From Ottelia alismoides (Eukaryota > Streptophyta > Magnoliopsida > Alismatales > Hydrocharitaceae): a stretch of DNA of 64,000 nt. Shown here one piece after another: positions 12,761 through 23,417 of this stretch (position 1 is its first letter; each line of letters starts with the position of its first letter). The translations under genes were made by a program, and so were the position numbers. The notes under the pieces were generated by a model. It had not been told where the DNA came from and did no database searches. It was given only the letters and a program-made list of their open reading frames with translations. The stretch covers positions 1,860,501 to 1,924,500 of the forward strand of contig JAZKJV010004148.1 of assembly GCA_037367405.1 (NCBI GenBank), given 5' to 3'.

Positions 12761-13560
12761 GGTGTAGTAGTGTTCCCTTTAAAATGCGAACGATGAGAGA
12801 TGGCGAAGGCAGCGGTCGTGGTCAAGATGTGACGCTCAGATCTGCTCCTCTGCTTTGTCTTCTTGTGTTGAGGAGCATATAAATTGGTCATGGCCTGGTG
12901 AAATGTGGCTTTAATGATCTCATGAATGGTGGCCATCACTTCAGGTTCAGTCAACCTTTTTTTGAATTTTTGGACCTCCTCTATACAAGGGAGGAGATCG
13001 GAATCAACATATACACGAGGATTGTCAAGAGCAGTCTGTATAGTGGAATCCTCGGGGTCAAGGTTGGGACATGTTGCGAATTACTGTGTGGAAAAATGGT
13101 TTGGCATGGGTGCCCTCTCCTCACAAAATGAATAAAAAATGTGTCTCCTAGAATCTTTTTGGATTTTTAAAATTTTCTCATTTTATTTGTATTTTGGGTG
13201 ATTGTAAGCTCTCATGATTATCCTCAAGTGAATCCATATCCTTAAATAGTGGGGTAGCATTCTGGACTGTATTTATGTTAAATAAATTGCTAATCCTTGA
13301 ATGCATATGCTCCATCATCTGGTTCAGAGTCTCGAGTGTGGAAATCATGAAAGGTGACTCCAAAATCCTAGAATCGGGTGAGTGGAATGAGGGTGGGTGA
13401 GAATCAGAATCTGTCTCCTGAGATAATGGGTTAGGCAGATATGCACAAAAATCAAGAGGAAAGTCCTCCTGGAAAAAAAGGAAGGTGGATCAGTTGGAGA
13501 GTAAGAGAAGTTTGCAAAGATCGAATTAAAATAACTCCAGTCGGCAATGTCCAAAACAAA
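12761..13560 (-). pseudogene. gag: Gag remnant of element D
   Basis: Minus strand, broken into several frames. The N-terminal part (13,554-13,490) reads FNSIFANFSYSPTDPPS, which resembles SSNFADSFHTPNW in the leader/gag start of element A (29,170-29,220). The stretch 13,363-13,178 reads STLETLNQMMEHMHSRISN and may be a short helical segment. The stretch 12,954-12,760 carries ATIHEIIKATFHQAMTNLY and a Lys/Arg-rich run. The capsid-like core seen in A (LPLLPIFCEHIDEESYVHL to EAWERFKDL) is not detectable, so gag is shortened. Assignment rests on position and weak similarity. Confidence 0.5.
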
Positions 13561-14680
13561 AGACGGGATCAGGAGAGCACGAGGGTCAAGTCAAAAGATA
13601 TGGAGAAAAAGGCAAAATGTACAGAAGAATCGAGTACGCACACAAGCAATCGAACACAATACAAACCCCCAGTTCACCAACTCAACGCAATGTGTAGACC
13701 GTGAAGTTTCAGTCAATTATCTTGTCAATTTTTAGATTTTGGTGAGAATACAATATATCAGAGTGGTTAAAGCAAGCTGTTAGGAACCCAATGCTCCCAG
13801 GAGACTATCCCAATCTCATATTTAGATCTTTCTCATCCAGTATGAATTGCAGACTATTTACCTTCTACCCGATCAATTCAGTCTGCTAAGGACGTTGTGG
13901 GCCGATTTACCGGCTACCGAAGAGATCCTCACTAGAGAACGACTAACCCCAAGACCAGTAGTCTAACGGAAGTTCAGGTGTGGTTCTATCCTAATGTGTG
14001 GGTCGCTCTCTCGGTGCATACAAACCAAACAATGAGGGGGATACTCTCCCCAAAACAATGATTTTTTATTATGTTTATTTTATGGTCATGTTTTCTTTAG
14101 AAGTCCCGTATTTTAGGCAATTGTCACTTGGTTTAAATATTTTGAATGAATCGCCTACCGAGTGTCCAATTTCCTTTTTAGCTTATGTGAGTAAAAACAA
14201 GGAATGAGATCGAAAATGCCAATGCACGATTAAACACAATGATGCATGCATGGGTTAGAGATGCGTACCTTGTCGCCAACACTCTACATGCAAGTGATCC
14301 ATGCAGAATTGAAATGGAGAAAAAGAAACTAACCTATATGCAAATGCAAGTGAACCGTCCTAACAATAGCTTCTATTAATGGGCAAGAACAAATTTATTT
14401 GATTAAGTCCAATTATGCTCTATTTTATAGGTACATAAATTCTATTTTAGGGTGTTTGGACCTAATTAGTTACCTGGATCAAGCAAATTAATTAAAGCAA
14501 TCAATAGGTAGCTCACAAAATCCGCGGGAAACAAAGAATAATAAGGCGATGAAAACAAAACCGGTGAGGTCCCCAAAGTGCACCGGCACTTGGTGAAACA
14601 GACCTCACAACAAATGAATGTCCATTTACAATGGTTCAAATGCTAAAAAAGGTCTCTCTCTCTCTCTCTGTCTCTGTATG

Positions 14681-14711
<31 letters not shown>

Positions 14712-15016
14712 TCTATCTCTCTCTCTTTTTGGTCTCCTTCAATTCTTCTTCTCCGCCTCTCACGCTATCCTACGACTTGGTGAAGAATCAAGCTGCCTCC
14801 GCTTCGCTTCAGTGCTTTGGCTCTCCTAGGATCGCCTCCTTCACTCTACGGGCCCTCGTAAGAAAAAGAAAAGAGAGAATGTGTAATAAACACAATTATC
14901 AAATATAAGCAGAAAAATTGAAATGAAACAATGAATATGAACAATGAAGTGAATGTGGAAAAATATACACAAATATAAACAATCAATAATAGCATGTCAA
15001 AAGAGAAACCTAAATA
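13561..15016 (-). other. 5' untranslated leader of element D
   Basis: Non-coding leader between primer site and gag. The segment 14,200-14,500 is closely similar, on the other strand, to 28,180-28,420 in element A (shared TAGGACGGTTCAC and GTAGAGTGTTG). A GGGGGATACTCTCCCC hairpin-like motif near 14,037-14,053 has a counterpart in B near 54,244-54,260. Contains a CT microsatellite. Confidence 0.6.
14652..14727. repeat. (CT)n microsatellite
   Basis: An interrupted TC/CT run in the leader of element D; on the element strand it reads (GA)n. The 96-residue ORF through it is low-complexity Leu-Ser and not a gene. The corresponding leader of A also has a GA run (26,754-26,773). Confidence 0.9.
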
Positions 15017-15038
15017 CTCTCGTTGTGCCTCCCCGGCG
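15017..15038 (-). other. Truncated primer binding site of element D
   Basis: On the minus strand CGCCGGGGAGGCACAACG matches the 3' half of the primer site intact in B (TGGAGTCATTGCCGGGGA) and A (TGGCGTCATTGCCAGGGA). These are complementary to the 3' end of tRNA-Asp, as known for Athila. The 5' half and the LTR are replaced by copia-2 sequence from about 15,039. Confidence 0.75.
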
Positions 15039-16170
15039 ATTATTTCCTTAAATAACTTTGCCTTAACCAATAATTGATTAGATATGATCTAGATCACAAA
15101 TTGGTTACTCAATCTTCATTCGAACAAACAACTTGCTTGAATAAGATTGAGAATTTGTTTAGTAAAATTCCTTATAATATAAATCAAAATGGTTTGATTT
15201 GTATTATATGGTATAACTTGGAGTGAAAAATAAATTATCATCGTAAGTACAAAGTGATCAATTTGCATTATCCTAACCTGAGGCGGGTATGGTGTCTAGT
15301 CGGGGAGCGTTGGGGTAGCAGGTTGCTCTGTAAGCAGTCTGTCCGACTCTCGTCGGTACTGACCATGAAAACGGGTAGGGAAGATATAATGCTTGAGAGA
15401 TCATGATGTATTTTTGTAATTATTAAAATTTGAATAATACTTATTTTTTGAGATAACACCACCCTTTCAAGTAATAATCAAGTTTCTTAGTTGATTGAAT
15501 TTGATTGATAATTGATTTAATATGATTAAATAATTATATCCAAATTAAAAGAATCTATTATAAATAGATGTGTATTTCCCTTGGAAGAATTAATTATTTG
15601 AATGTGATTCACAATAATCAATTAAAATTTGAATATGAGGTGGTGGATCACATAAGTGACATCCATGGTCTCTCGTCAAGGGAAAAGATTCCGTCGCCAG
15701 GTATTGTATGTAGGAGATGCATGTCTGAAGTGATAGCTCCTTCATACAAGGACATCTGGATCGGGATCTTTGTTTGTTGAAAGAGTTAGGATGTAGACGT
15801 AGTGATCCCAATATCGAGTCCCCATATTACTGGGTGATATTGGATTGCATATAGCGAGTTTTAAGCATGTTGACGGTTCGTTCAGTTAACGATGGGATAA
15901 CATCACCTTAGGGGTTGTGGGCCCGAGCGTTAAAGACCGAATTGAGAAATGCAAGTTGGACTTGCAAGGGGGAATTAGTTCCCGCTTCTTTTCATCCGAG
16001 TTGCAAGTTCTCATATTATTAGGATGTAATAAAGATAGGAAAGGAGATACCATATCTTGCTTGAGATGTAATGGTAAGTGTTTATCTAACATTGAAAGTG
16101 AACGAGGGAATGGATTTTCAATGTTGACAAGGCATGACAACTTTGATAGAAAAACTCCTAAATCAAAGTA
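15039..16170 (+). other. Leader of copia-2
   Basis: Matches copia-3 positions about 46,550-45,440 (minus), including TGATTAGAT, GTGACATCCATGGTCTC and the stretch 15,917-16,168. That stretch is open in both copies (84 and 83 residues). My codon-by-codon comparison shows differences spread evenly over the three codon positions, so it is conserved DNA, not a constrained protein. Confidence 0.7.
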
Positions 16171-16580
16171 AAATATATATGGGGGCAGGGAGCCTGTACC
16201 CTGGGGTGTAGGAAACTCCCTGCACCCACCCCATTTTTCGACTATTTTTTATTTTTTTTTTGAAATAAAAGTTGGAGGATTTACTTAATATGTTAATGGG
16301 AATATGTGTTTCAAGTTTCATGCAAAACAAACATTCCTAACATGTTCATCTAGATATGGTCGATTTCAGCAATTCTGAGACCATTAAAATTTGGTAGTCT
16401 TGATGGAGATGATAGAAGTCTCGAAATAAGTTAAATTTTGAATGACAACATGGTGATACATGGTGATCTAAATCCCCCAAGGTTTCATTTCAAAAAAATC
16501 AAAAAATAGTGAAAAATTAAGTCAGGTGTAGGGAGTTACCTGCACCCGCCGAGGTAGGCTCCTTTTTCCCAAATATATAT
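16171..16580. mobile_element. Mutator-like MITE (390 bp, 16,181-16,570) with 10 bp target duplication
   Basis: Identical flanks AAATATATAT at 16,171-16,180 and 16,571-16,580 enclose a 390 bp element with imperfect terminal inverted repeats of about 48 bp. The left end has GGGGGCAGGGAGCCTG and then AACTCCCTGCACCC; the reverse complement of the right end has GGGAAAAAGGAGCCT and then AACTCCCTACACC. Copia-3 has the empty site (near 45,430-45,445): the flanking copia sequence is continuous there with a single copy of the AT-rich target. TSD length and G-starting long TIRs fit Mutator-like elements. No transposase ORF is present. Confidence 0.85.
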
Positions 16581-17560
16581 TTATATATTTATATAATTAT
16601 GCAAATTTTTTATGTCATATAATCATCATTGAACTCACTCAATACTATACTCAATAATAACAAATAAAGTATCATGGATTGGATCCATGATTAAGATATT
16701 GTACGTGCAGTTGGACACATAATGTATGTAGTTGCAATGTGCAAGTTTCCTCATAATAATGTGAAATGATAACTAAATAGACAATAGGACTACAACCCTA
16801 GGGTTTGTATGTCTCTATACTCTTGATTTCTCATCGAATGTACTTTAGATGTGACATGTCGATGTTTAGTGTAATTGTCAATTTATCCTTATAAAATCTA
16901 AGAAGATGTTCTAGCATACTTATGTGCTCTCTAAATTTAATCATGAATGGCATGGTTCACTGAATCATGCGGAATGGAGTCTCTATAAGAGATGATGGAT
17001 TCAAGATGTTTGAGTATCTACCTGAATCAAATTCTTTAAAAGTTTAGATGTCTGTAGATACGATGAGTGTCATCATTCTACTCTCTGTACTCAAGTCATT
17101 CAAGCTTCATAATATTCATATTGTATGAATTGAATGAAGCATGTATATATGTTGAAGTACTCTTATATTGATATCTTGTTGAATTCAACATAAGTGATCC
17201 TTTGTCGTAAGCAATAGTTATTTATAGATGAAGGGAGTGCAGTGGAAGCATGGGTTGGACCCAAGTAAGAAGGAAAGTCAAAGGAGTTTACTGTACTTCT
17301 GTTACTTCCATATGGCCTCCAAAGAGATTGGATAAATGTCAATATTGCAATAAGCTAATGTACTGATAGTGTGACTATCTGGACTATCTAGGATCCCTAT
17401 AGAAGGACTTGGATAATGCATCGGAATAATCTACTTTTAATCATTGAAATTGACTTTCTTAATTGATAAGATCAAAGTCTAATAATTATATCTCATTCTT
17501 CTAATAACACTTGTAATTGGTTGCGAATGTTTTAGAAGACTAGAAAATTTGATCTTAAGG
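16581..17560 (+). pseudogene. gag: Gag of copia-2 (decayed)
   Basis: Ty1/copia gag forms the particle shell around the element RNA. The region between leader and protease reads, in pieces across all frames, motifs expected of a copia gag: a helical stretch near 16,990-17,040 (frame fragments DGFKMFEYLPESNS) and a later AVEAWVGPK segment near 17,238-17,265. Stops occur every few dozen codons and no zinc knuckle is recognised. It corresponds to 45,440-44,480 (minus) in copia-3, where QNGGSIGDDVFKLFEYLPE is readable. Assignment depends largely on order within the element. Confidence 0.5.
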
Positions 17561-18760
17561 TTAAAAGTCATCTACATGAATATTGATGCAATTGTTGCAA
17601 TAATATCTATTGGATAAATGGACTTCATATTTTCAGTGGAAGAACCTAGTCTTAGATAATGTCTCTAAGGCTCATATACTAGAATACACTCATTGTTTAT
17701 TTCTAAACATTAGGAATAAACATGAATTCTTGAATAGACCTATCATACATAGTTATGATGGATATATTTCAGATAGTAATCTAATATCTGTAGGACTCTA
17801 CTAAATTAGAAAATAAATGAATGGTTCATTAAAATTTCTAATACTGAAAACTAAATCTTAAAAGATCAATAGGGTGATGAAGATCATTTGACAATGATCT
17901 AGCATCAAGGCTTGGGCATATGTCTATTGATGAGATCAATAGACTAGTAAGAGATGAACCTTTAGAATGTCTGAAATTTGAAATCTTACAAACTTTTAAA
18001 TATTGTATTCAAAGTAGAAAATGACCAATTCACCCTTCTTTAGGAATGGTGTTAGATGCCAAGGTATTCAAGATCTTGTATATGTTGATAGATGTGGATC
18101 ATCTATATCATAATAAACATTAATGATATGTGATATTTATTGATGATTATTTGTGATATGAGATTTCTTCCCTTCACCTTAGAAACCTTTGAAATGCTCA
18201 AAGATTTCAAAATTTTGGTTTAGAACCAAAGTTTGAAGGAAGATGAAATGAATTTGATCTAACCTAGGTAGCAAGTACCTATTAGATGAATTCAATTAAT
18301 ACCTTATGGAGAAAGGAATATCATTCCTATCTCAATCCTCCTAATGCACCTAATCTTAATGGAGTTATAGGGATATTCAATTGGGTCATGTTAGACATGA
18401 TATGATCAAATAAGAATCCTAGCATAATTACCTCTTATTTTCCAGGTGTATATTTTAGTAAGGACTACCTAATACATCCTTAATAAGATTCCATGCATAT
18501 ATAAACCCAGGCATCCTCGTAAGTTGTGGTTTGGAACCTAGCCTAGTTTTGGACACTTAAGGATTTAGGGTTGCTTGGTTCATAATTTTGTCATGAATGC
18601 AAGTAAGCTGGAATCTAGCACCAAAAGGTGCTACTTCATTAGGAAAATAGAGGATGGTATTGGATACCTACTTTATGACCTTGATATTCTTAAAAGATCT
18701 CATCTCTAGGGATATGATTCTTAGAGTACGACTCTCTTGAGAATCAAAATTAAAATGGAG
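17561..18760 (+). pseudogene. pol: Protease and integrase of copia-2 (decayed)
   Basis: The open stretch 17,610-17,804 reads LVLDNVSKAHILEYTHCLFL, a drifted version of the segment between protease and integrase also present in copia-3. The GAG-pre-integrase zinc-binding region is readable at 17,905-18,020 (RLGHMSIDEINRLVRDEPL and then YCIQSRK, the usual H...C pattern partly lost). The integrase core follows (LYMLIDVDHLYH near 18,075, and the GTPQLNGV region drifted to PNAPNLNGVIGIFN near 18,335). Many stops. Integrase would insert the cDNA; this copy cannot. Confidence 0.65.
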
Positions 18761-20359
18761 TAAAGGAACTCATTTAGTCTTGAGAAGATGATGGGACTCG
18801 TAAATCGGAAACTAAAAGGACAATTAAAGATGAAACACTAATACTACTTCAAATAGGTTTGAGGATGGATTCCATGTGTTAGTTAAGTCTGACAATGATC
18901 CATCTTCATGTGATGAAGCTTCCAAAGATTATGACATGGAAATATGGATCTTAGAAATAAACTCTAAAGTAGACTTCATATACAAGTGATGTATATGGGC
19001 CCTCGAGGATCCATCTATAAGGGTAGGACCTGTTAGGTGTAATTGGATCTTCAAGAGAAAAAGGGAACATGATGAGAATGTAGGGACCTTCAAATCATGG
19101 TTCATTGCTGTAAGCTACACACCGAAGAGAAGACATTTCTTGCAATGAAACTTGCTCTTTAGTGACCTTGCTTAAACCCATCAGAATATTACTAACTATA
19201 GCTGCACAACTTGACTCTAACATCTTCAATATCGAAGTCAATATTGCATTCCTCTATGAATACCTCTCCGAGGTTATTCATATGAAGTTGCCCCAGGGCT
19301 TCATAGTTGAGTAAAGAAAGGTGTACAAGTTAAGGAATTCCATCTATGGACTAAAATAAGCTTCTTGTAGTTGGAACATTGGATTTGATGAAATCATAAA
19401 TGTTATGATTTCAGATAGAATCTTGACGAGCCGTGTGAAGCTTAGCAGGAGTGCCATTGTGTTCATCATACTAAATTAGATAATATCCTAATCATTTGGA
19501 ATGATATAAGGATAATATTAAGTGTTTTATAATCTAGATATTCCATACCATCAGATATGATATCAAGGATACCTCTTAGATCATAGTTCTGAAATCATTT
19601 AGAAGCAAAGAGAAGAGGGTATTGGGATCGTCACATTAGAGCTACAATGAGGACATGTTCCATTTTTGGGAAAAATATCAACAAAGGCTTCCTTCCCCTA
19701 AGATATAGTATTGATATATCTAAAGGGATAACACCTCAAAGAGTTGAGTAAGTGAATGCTAAAAATGCTTGCCCATGTACATCAGTTATGAGAAGCCGGG
19801 AGTATGCTAGATGCGTGCAAAAGCCATATGTCTGCCATGCAGTGGGAGTAGTAGATTGTTGCTAATCTTACTATGGATATAAAACATTTAGTTGTAGTAA
19901 TAACAATATCTTCAAAGAGGACAAGACTTTTGAGATAGTGATCTCTAAGTCTTATCTTCATGTACTTAAGACTGTATAGATAGTGATCGAAAAGGTCTTA
20001 ACTGGAGATGCCTTACAAGACATAAGACTAGATCTTAGTCTTGGGAGATAGAAATCTCTGAGGCATTCTAATAAGGAGGATAGAAATTACATACTTGTTA
20101 TAATGATTATTGAGTTGTAGTGTCAAAGACACTAGAACTGCCTCAATATTGAGTATAGGATGCATAAGATGCAACATTCGCATTGGATGCGAGCACTATT
20201 ACCAGGAGATATGAAAGTGCCATAAAAGGACTTGACGTAGTCTCTCGGGAACATAGTGACTGATCAGCTTACCAATCTATTTTTCTAAATACCCTATGAT
20301 TTCACATGAGTGTGGGTTTAAAGATTAGTGCATTAATGTCACTTTAGACTGTGAGAGAT
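18761..20359 (+). pseudogene. pol: Reverse transcriptase and RNase H of copia-2 (decayed)
   Basis: RT begins near 18,990 with WALEDPSIRVGPVRCNWIF followed by KRKREHDENVGTFKSW, matching copia RT (CKWIFKRK...GKVETFKA) with substitutions. A LKLPQGF-like and SIYGLK-like segment follows near 19,280-19,360. The YVDD box is not readable in frame near 19,480. RNase H-connection sequence is seen near 19,690-19,760 (LSKGITPQRVE). Ends at the polypurine tract and LTR at 20,360. Heavily mutated by stops; function lost. Confidence 0.65.
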
Positions 20360-22737
20360 TGTTGGATATGCAAGCCCACAACGAGCATTATGAAATAAAT
20401 GTTATTGCAAATATCGTTCCTTTATATGAAATGAATAATAATTATTTTGCATCATATGTCCCTTAGTATAATTAGGATTATGTACCACGGTCATCTTAAT
20501 GATCATACATATGTTGATCGACAATTGAATCAAGAGACTGGTGCTTGGATGAATATCTAAGGAGATAGATTGAGGACTCAATAAGCACGTCAAATGATTG
20601 TTAAGAGATGACCTCCAGCCTGAGTAGGAGATGCCAATCAATTCTCATTAGGTTGATATCTGACCGACCTCTTGATGTAGGTCCTCTGCATAGGAATAGA
20701 GATTCAGAGGTGTTAGAATAATTAGGTCAAAGAGTTGACATAACGAGATCGAGATAACCAAAGTCCTATGTCATATACTGTCATGATATAGGCACACATC
20801 CTCTGACCGGAGATAGATGTTTTACATTATGTCTATGTATGTACATTTGGCATACCAATAGGTTGATGACCTAACCATGGTTTATACACCGACAAGGTGG
20901 AATGCATATATGGGCATATGATTAATACGATCTCTCAAAGGGATCATACAGGTTCACTTGTGAGCCGGAAGACATGAGCTCACTCATTAGGTATTGGCAC
21001 CGATCAAATTCCATGCATGGTCATCGTGCTTTGGAAGTATGACAAGAATTTGAAGGTATGATATATGATTTTGGAAAGCATATGATGGATACCAACTCCC
21101 AATGACTAAGAATGAGAAACTTGATGATGAAACCCTAAATATGACAGTGTAAAATTGACCTATATCTTCGGCTTTATCATAGGTCTTCTAGTCTGCAGGA
21201 TGTACATGTATTAGGAATACTTGAGGGTGTTGTGATCATAAATGATTGTATAATCCCGATGCTTCCATTCTGAGGGAGTGATGAAATAGCTCTTTATTTT
21301 AGTGACTCTTCTCAGTAGAGAACTATTCTGATCTTGGTCCAAGTGTTGGACATTGATCTGAATGATATTAAGATGCAATGAGAAGATTAGATTTATAGTC
21401 TTGATTAAATCAAGCATCTATAAGAGTTCCACGAGATCTGGATTTGAGATGTGATCTCAATATCCATGTCACTATATGTGGAACGTACAATCACCTTATC
21501 CTTATCTCCAAGTATCTGCGTAGAAAGCGCATTATTCTTGAAAGATTTTAAGAATAAATCAATTGTTGAATTATATCTAAACATTGAAAAATGGATAATA
21601 AAATGTGATTTATTTATCATGAATAATGTGAATTTGATTTAAATGTTATTTATAATATATTAGATAGAGAATATTGTGATTTATATTTGTTAATTAATTA
21701 TTTATGTGAATTGGATTCCCACTGATGATTAATTGAAAATATAATTACATTTTGTTTTGGGTTATGAATGTGATTCGCATAATTCCAATGGCATGATTGC
21801 AATCTCCACAACATAATTATGGATTGTTTTTGTGAGATAATCTTGGAAATTTCATGAGATAATGAAATCTCATGAATTGGAATGAGATTGACTCATTCCA
21901 AGTAAAGAGGGTGGATGACCACATTGTCCCAAAGGGACTTGGTGACTGTCACCCTTTTTTAGGGACGAGGCAATATCTTCCTCCGTTATCTCCAAGATTA
22001 AATGATTTAATTTCGAGATTAATTATATTGATATAGCAATATATATTAATTTAAATTAAATTGATTGTTGTTGTAGTTTTTAAAACAACATTATGGTCAT
22101 GAAAAAGAAATACAAATCAATCTCATCCATTGATTTTGTATTGTCCATGGATTGATATCCATGGACTACAAAACCCTATATAAGAAGAGGCACCCCTTGC
22201 TCTTCAAGAAATGATGGCTCTCTCTCTCATTCTCATGCCAAGCCTTCTCCTTCTCCTTGAGTGATCGTCCACTCCTCTCGTAGAGAGAAGGTCGCATCTA
22301 TCATCGCATCGTCGTTGTGTTGCCGCTTCAACGACTCTTGATTCTCTGTCTTCTTTGGTACGTCTTGTTCATGAAGAAGGTGTTCGATCATATGAGACGA
22401 GATTAGGAGATCCATTGCTTGGATCATCGACTTGGATTGTGAGAAGCACATGACTCATCTCCACTCTCGCAAGCGTCTCCTCCGACGAATCGGACTTGAG
22501 ATAGGAGGTCTCTTCTCTTAGAGGCTCGATCACAACCACGCTACAAGAGGTATTCCTTTATCTATTATGTGGTTAGATACAATGATCCAAGAAGTGTTCT
22601 TGGATCATGTGGTTTCATCGATTAAAATTTTAAAATTCCGTTGCACCGATCAGCTAGTGTGACTAGTCGCTCTTGATCGTATATCATGCAATCCTCACAC
22701 TTATGTGGTGCGCTTAATAATTCTCCCATATCCTTCA
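20360..22737 (+). repeat. 3' LTR of copia-2
   Basis: Starts TGTTGGATATGCAAG and ends CCATATCCTTCA (TG...CA), 2,378 bp. It is the homologue of the copia-3 LTRs (TGTTGGAC...GAGCCCAC and ...CCATATCC-TCA). The 72-residue minus ORF at 22,233-22,451 and others here are chance frames. Right flank is CCTTC; no left partner is available for a target duplication because the 5' LTR is missing. Confidence 0.88.
22176..22184 (+). promoter_or_regulatory. TATA box in copia-2 LTR
   Basis: CTATATAAG lies about 1.8 kb into the LTR and is followed by a GA/CT-rich leader. The aligned place in both copia-3 LTRs reads CTATAAATAG. Position conservation supports its being the RNA polymerase II TATA box that separates U3 from R. 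Confidence 0.6.
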
Positions 22738-23417
22738 CCTTCTAGTGGTATCTCCTTGAATTCAACTTCATTCAGTCAATACTACTCCTAGTACAACCAT
22801 GGGGAACCTTCTTGGAGACAAGAAAGTTCACCATGTTTGCATATCATGAGAGTGAGTCAATAACGCAAGTTGACTCATAAAAGAAGGTCCCTCTAATCTG
22901 CTCAGTGTCAGGAGAATCATTCTACTCAATTCGAGAAAGGTTATCAGCCACAACATTCTTTACTCTTGGTTTATCATTAATCTCTAAATCAAACACTTGT
23001 AGTAGTGAAATCTAACTAAGAAGATAGACATTCGCGTCCTCTTTTTAATTGAATATCGAATGGCAGTAGAATCTGTGAAAATTGTCACCATAGAGCCTAA
23101 AAATAAGACTTGAACATCTCAAGGGCCCATACTATACAAGCATTTCTTTTTCTGTCATGTATAATTCTTCTATGGTGGATCCAGAACATTACTTATGTAG
23201 TGGATTGCAAGCGGAATCTCTTCTCTCCTTTGACCTAACACTACTCCTATGGCAAAATCCAATGCATTAGTCATGATCTCTAAGGGAAGAGACCAATCAA
23301 GAGCTTGTAAGATCGGCGAGTCACAAATCTTCTTCTTTAAGAGCTCAAAGGCCTCCAAACATTTGTGATCAACAATGAACTCGATGTCTTTTCCTAAGAG
23401 CTCGGTCAATGGGCAAG
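22738..23417 (-). pseudogene. pol: Athila fragment C: RT end, RNase H and connection
   Basis: Minus-strand remnant of an Athila-lineage pol gene. From 23,417 down it reads CPLTELLGKDIEFIVDHKCL (RT thumb region), QALDWSLPLEIMTNALDFAI and GVVLGQRREEIP (start of RNase H, with the Asp of NALDFA). After a frame change it reads LLQVFDLEINDKPRVKNVV and ADNLSRIE (22,990-22,925), the end of RNase H. It is cut on the right by the 5' LTR of element A (23,418) and on the left by copia-2 (22,737). Orientation is opposite to A, so it is a separate, older element and the outermost layer of the right-hand stack. Confidence 0.85.

Larger units (their letters stand above)
6160..15038 (-). mobile_element. Element D: non-autonomous Athila-type retrotransposon lacking its 5' LTR
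   Basis: Minus-strand order: primer-site remnant (15,017-15,038), untranslated leader, gag remnant, protease, acidic linker, 3' hairpin cluster, 3' untranslated region, polypurine tract, 3' LTR (6,160-9,654). RT, RNase H and integrase are absent: about 90 bp after the linker ORF the hairpin cluster begins. It would have depended on another Athila for enzymes. The 5' LTR that should follow 15,038 is missing and copia-2 leader begins at 15,039. The pentamer ATTAT flanks both ends (6,155-6,159 and 15,039-15,043), but the left flank is copia-1 and the right flank is copia-2 in the opposite orientation, so this is probably chance. Confidence 0.75.
15039..22737 (+). mobile_element. Copia-2: Ty1/copia element without 5' LTR
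   Basis: Plus-strand order: leader, gag, protease, integrase, RT, RNase H, polypurine tract (GTGAGAGAT, 20,351-20,359), 3' LTR. It aligns along its length with copia-3 on the other strand; the start at 15,039 corresponds to about 46,550 there, so the 5' LTR, primer site and about 560 bp of leader are missing. All coding parts carry many stops. A 390 bp MITE sits at 16,181-16,570. Confidence 0.85.

Noticed and set aside
6155..15043. ATTAT on both sides of element D as a target site duplication.
   Set aside because: The left flank is copia-1 (minus) and the right flank is copia-2 (plus), so the flanks are not continuous; D also lacks its 5' LTR. An AT-only pentamer match is easily chance.
15917..16171. 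An 84-residue ORF in copia-2 leader matched by an 83-residue ORF in copia-3 (45,451-45,702), gap-free.
   Set aside because: By hand the differences fall about 10, 11 and 10 on codon positions one, two and three. A protein under selection would show an excess at position three, so this is neutral DNA similarity between two related elements.
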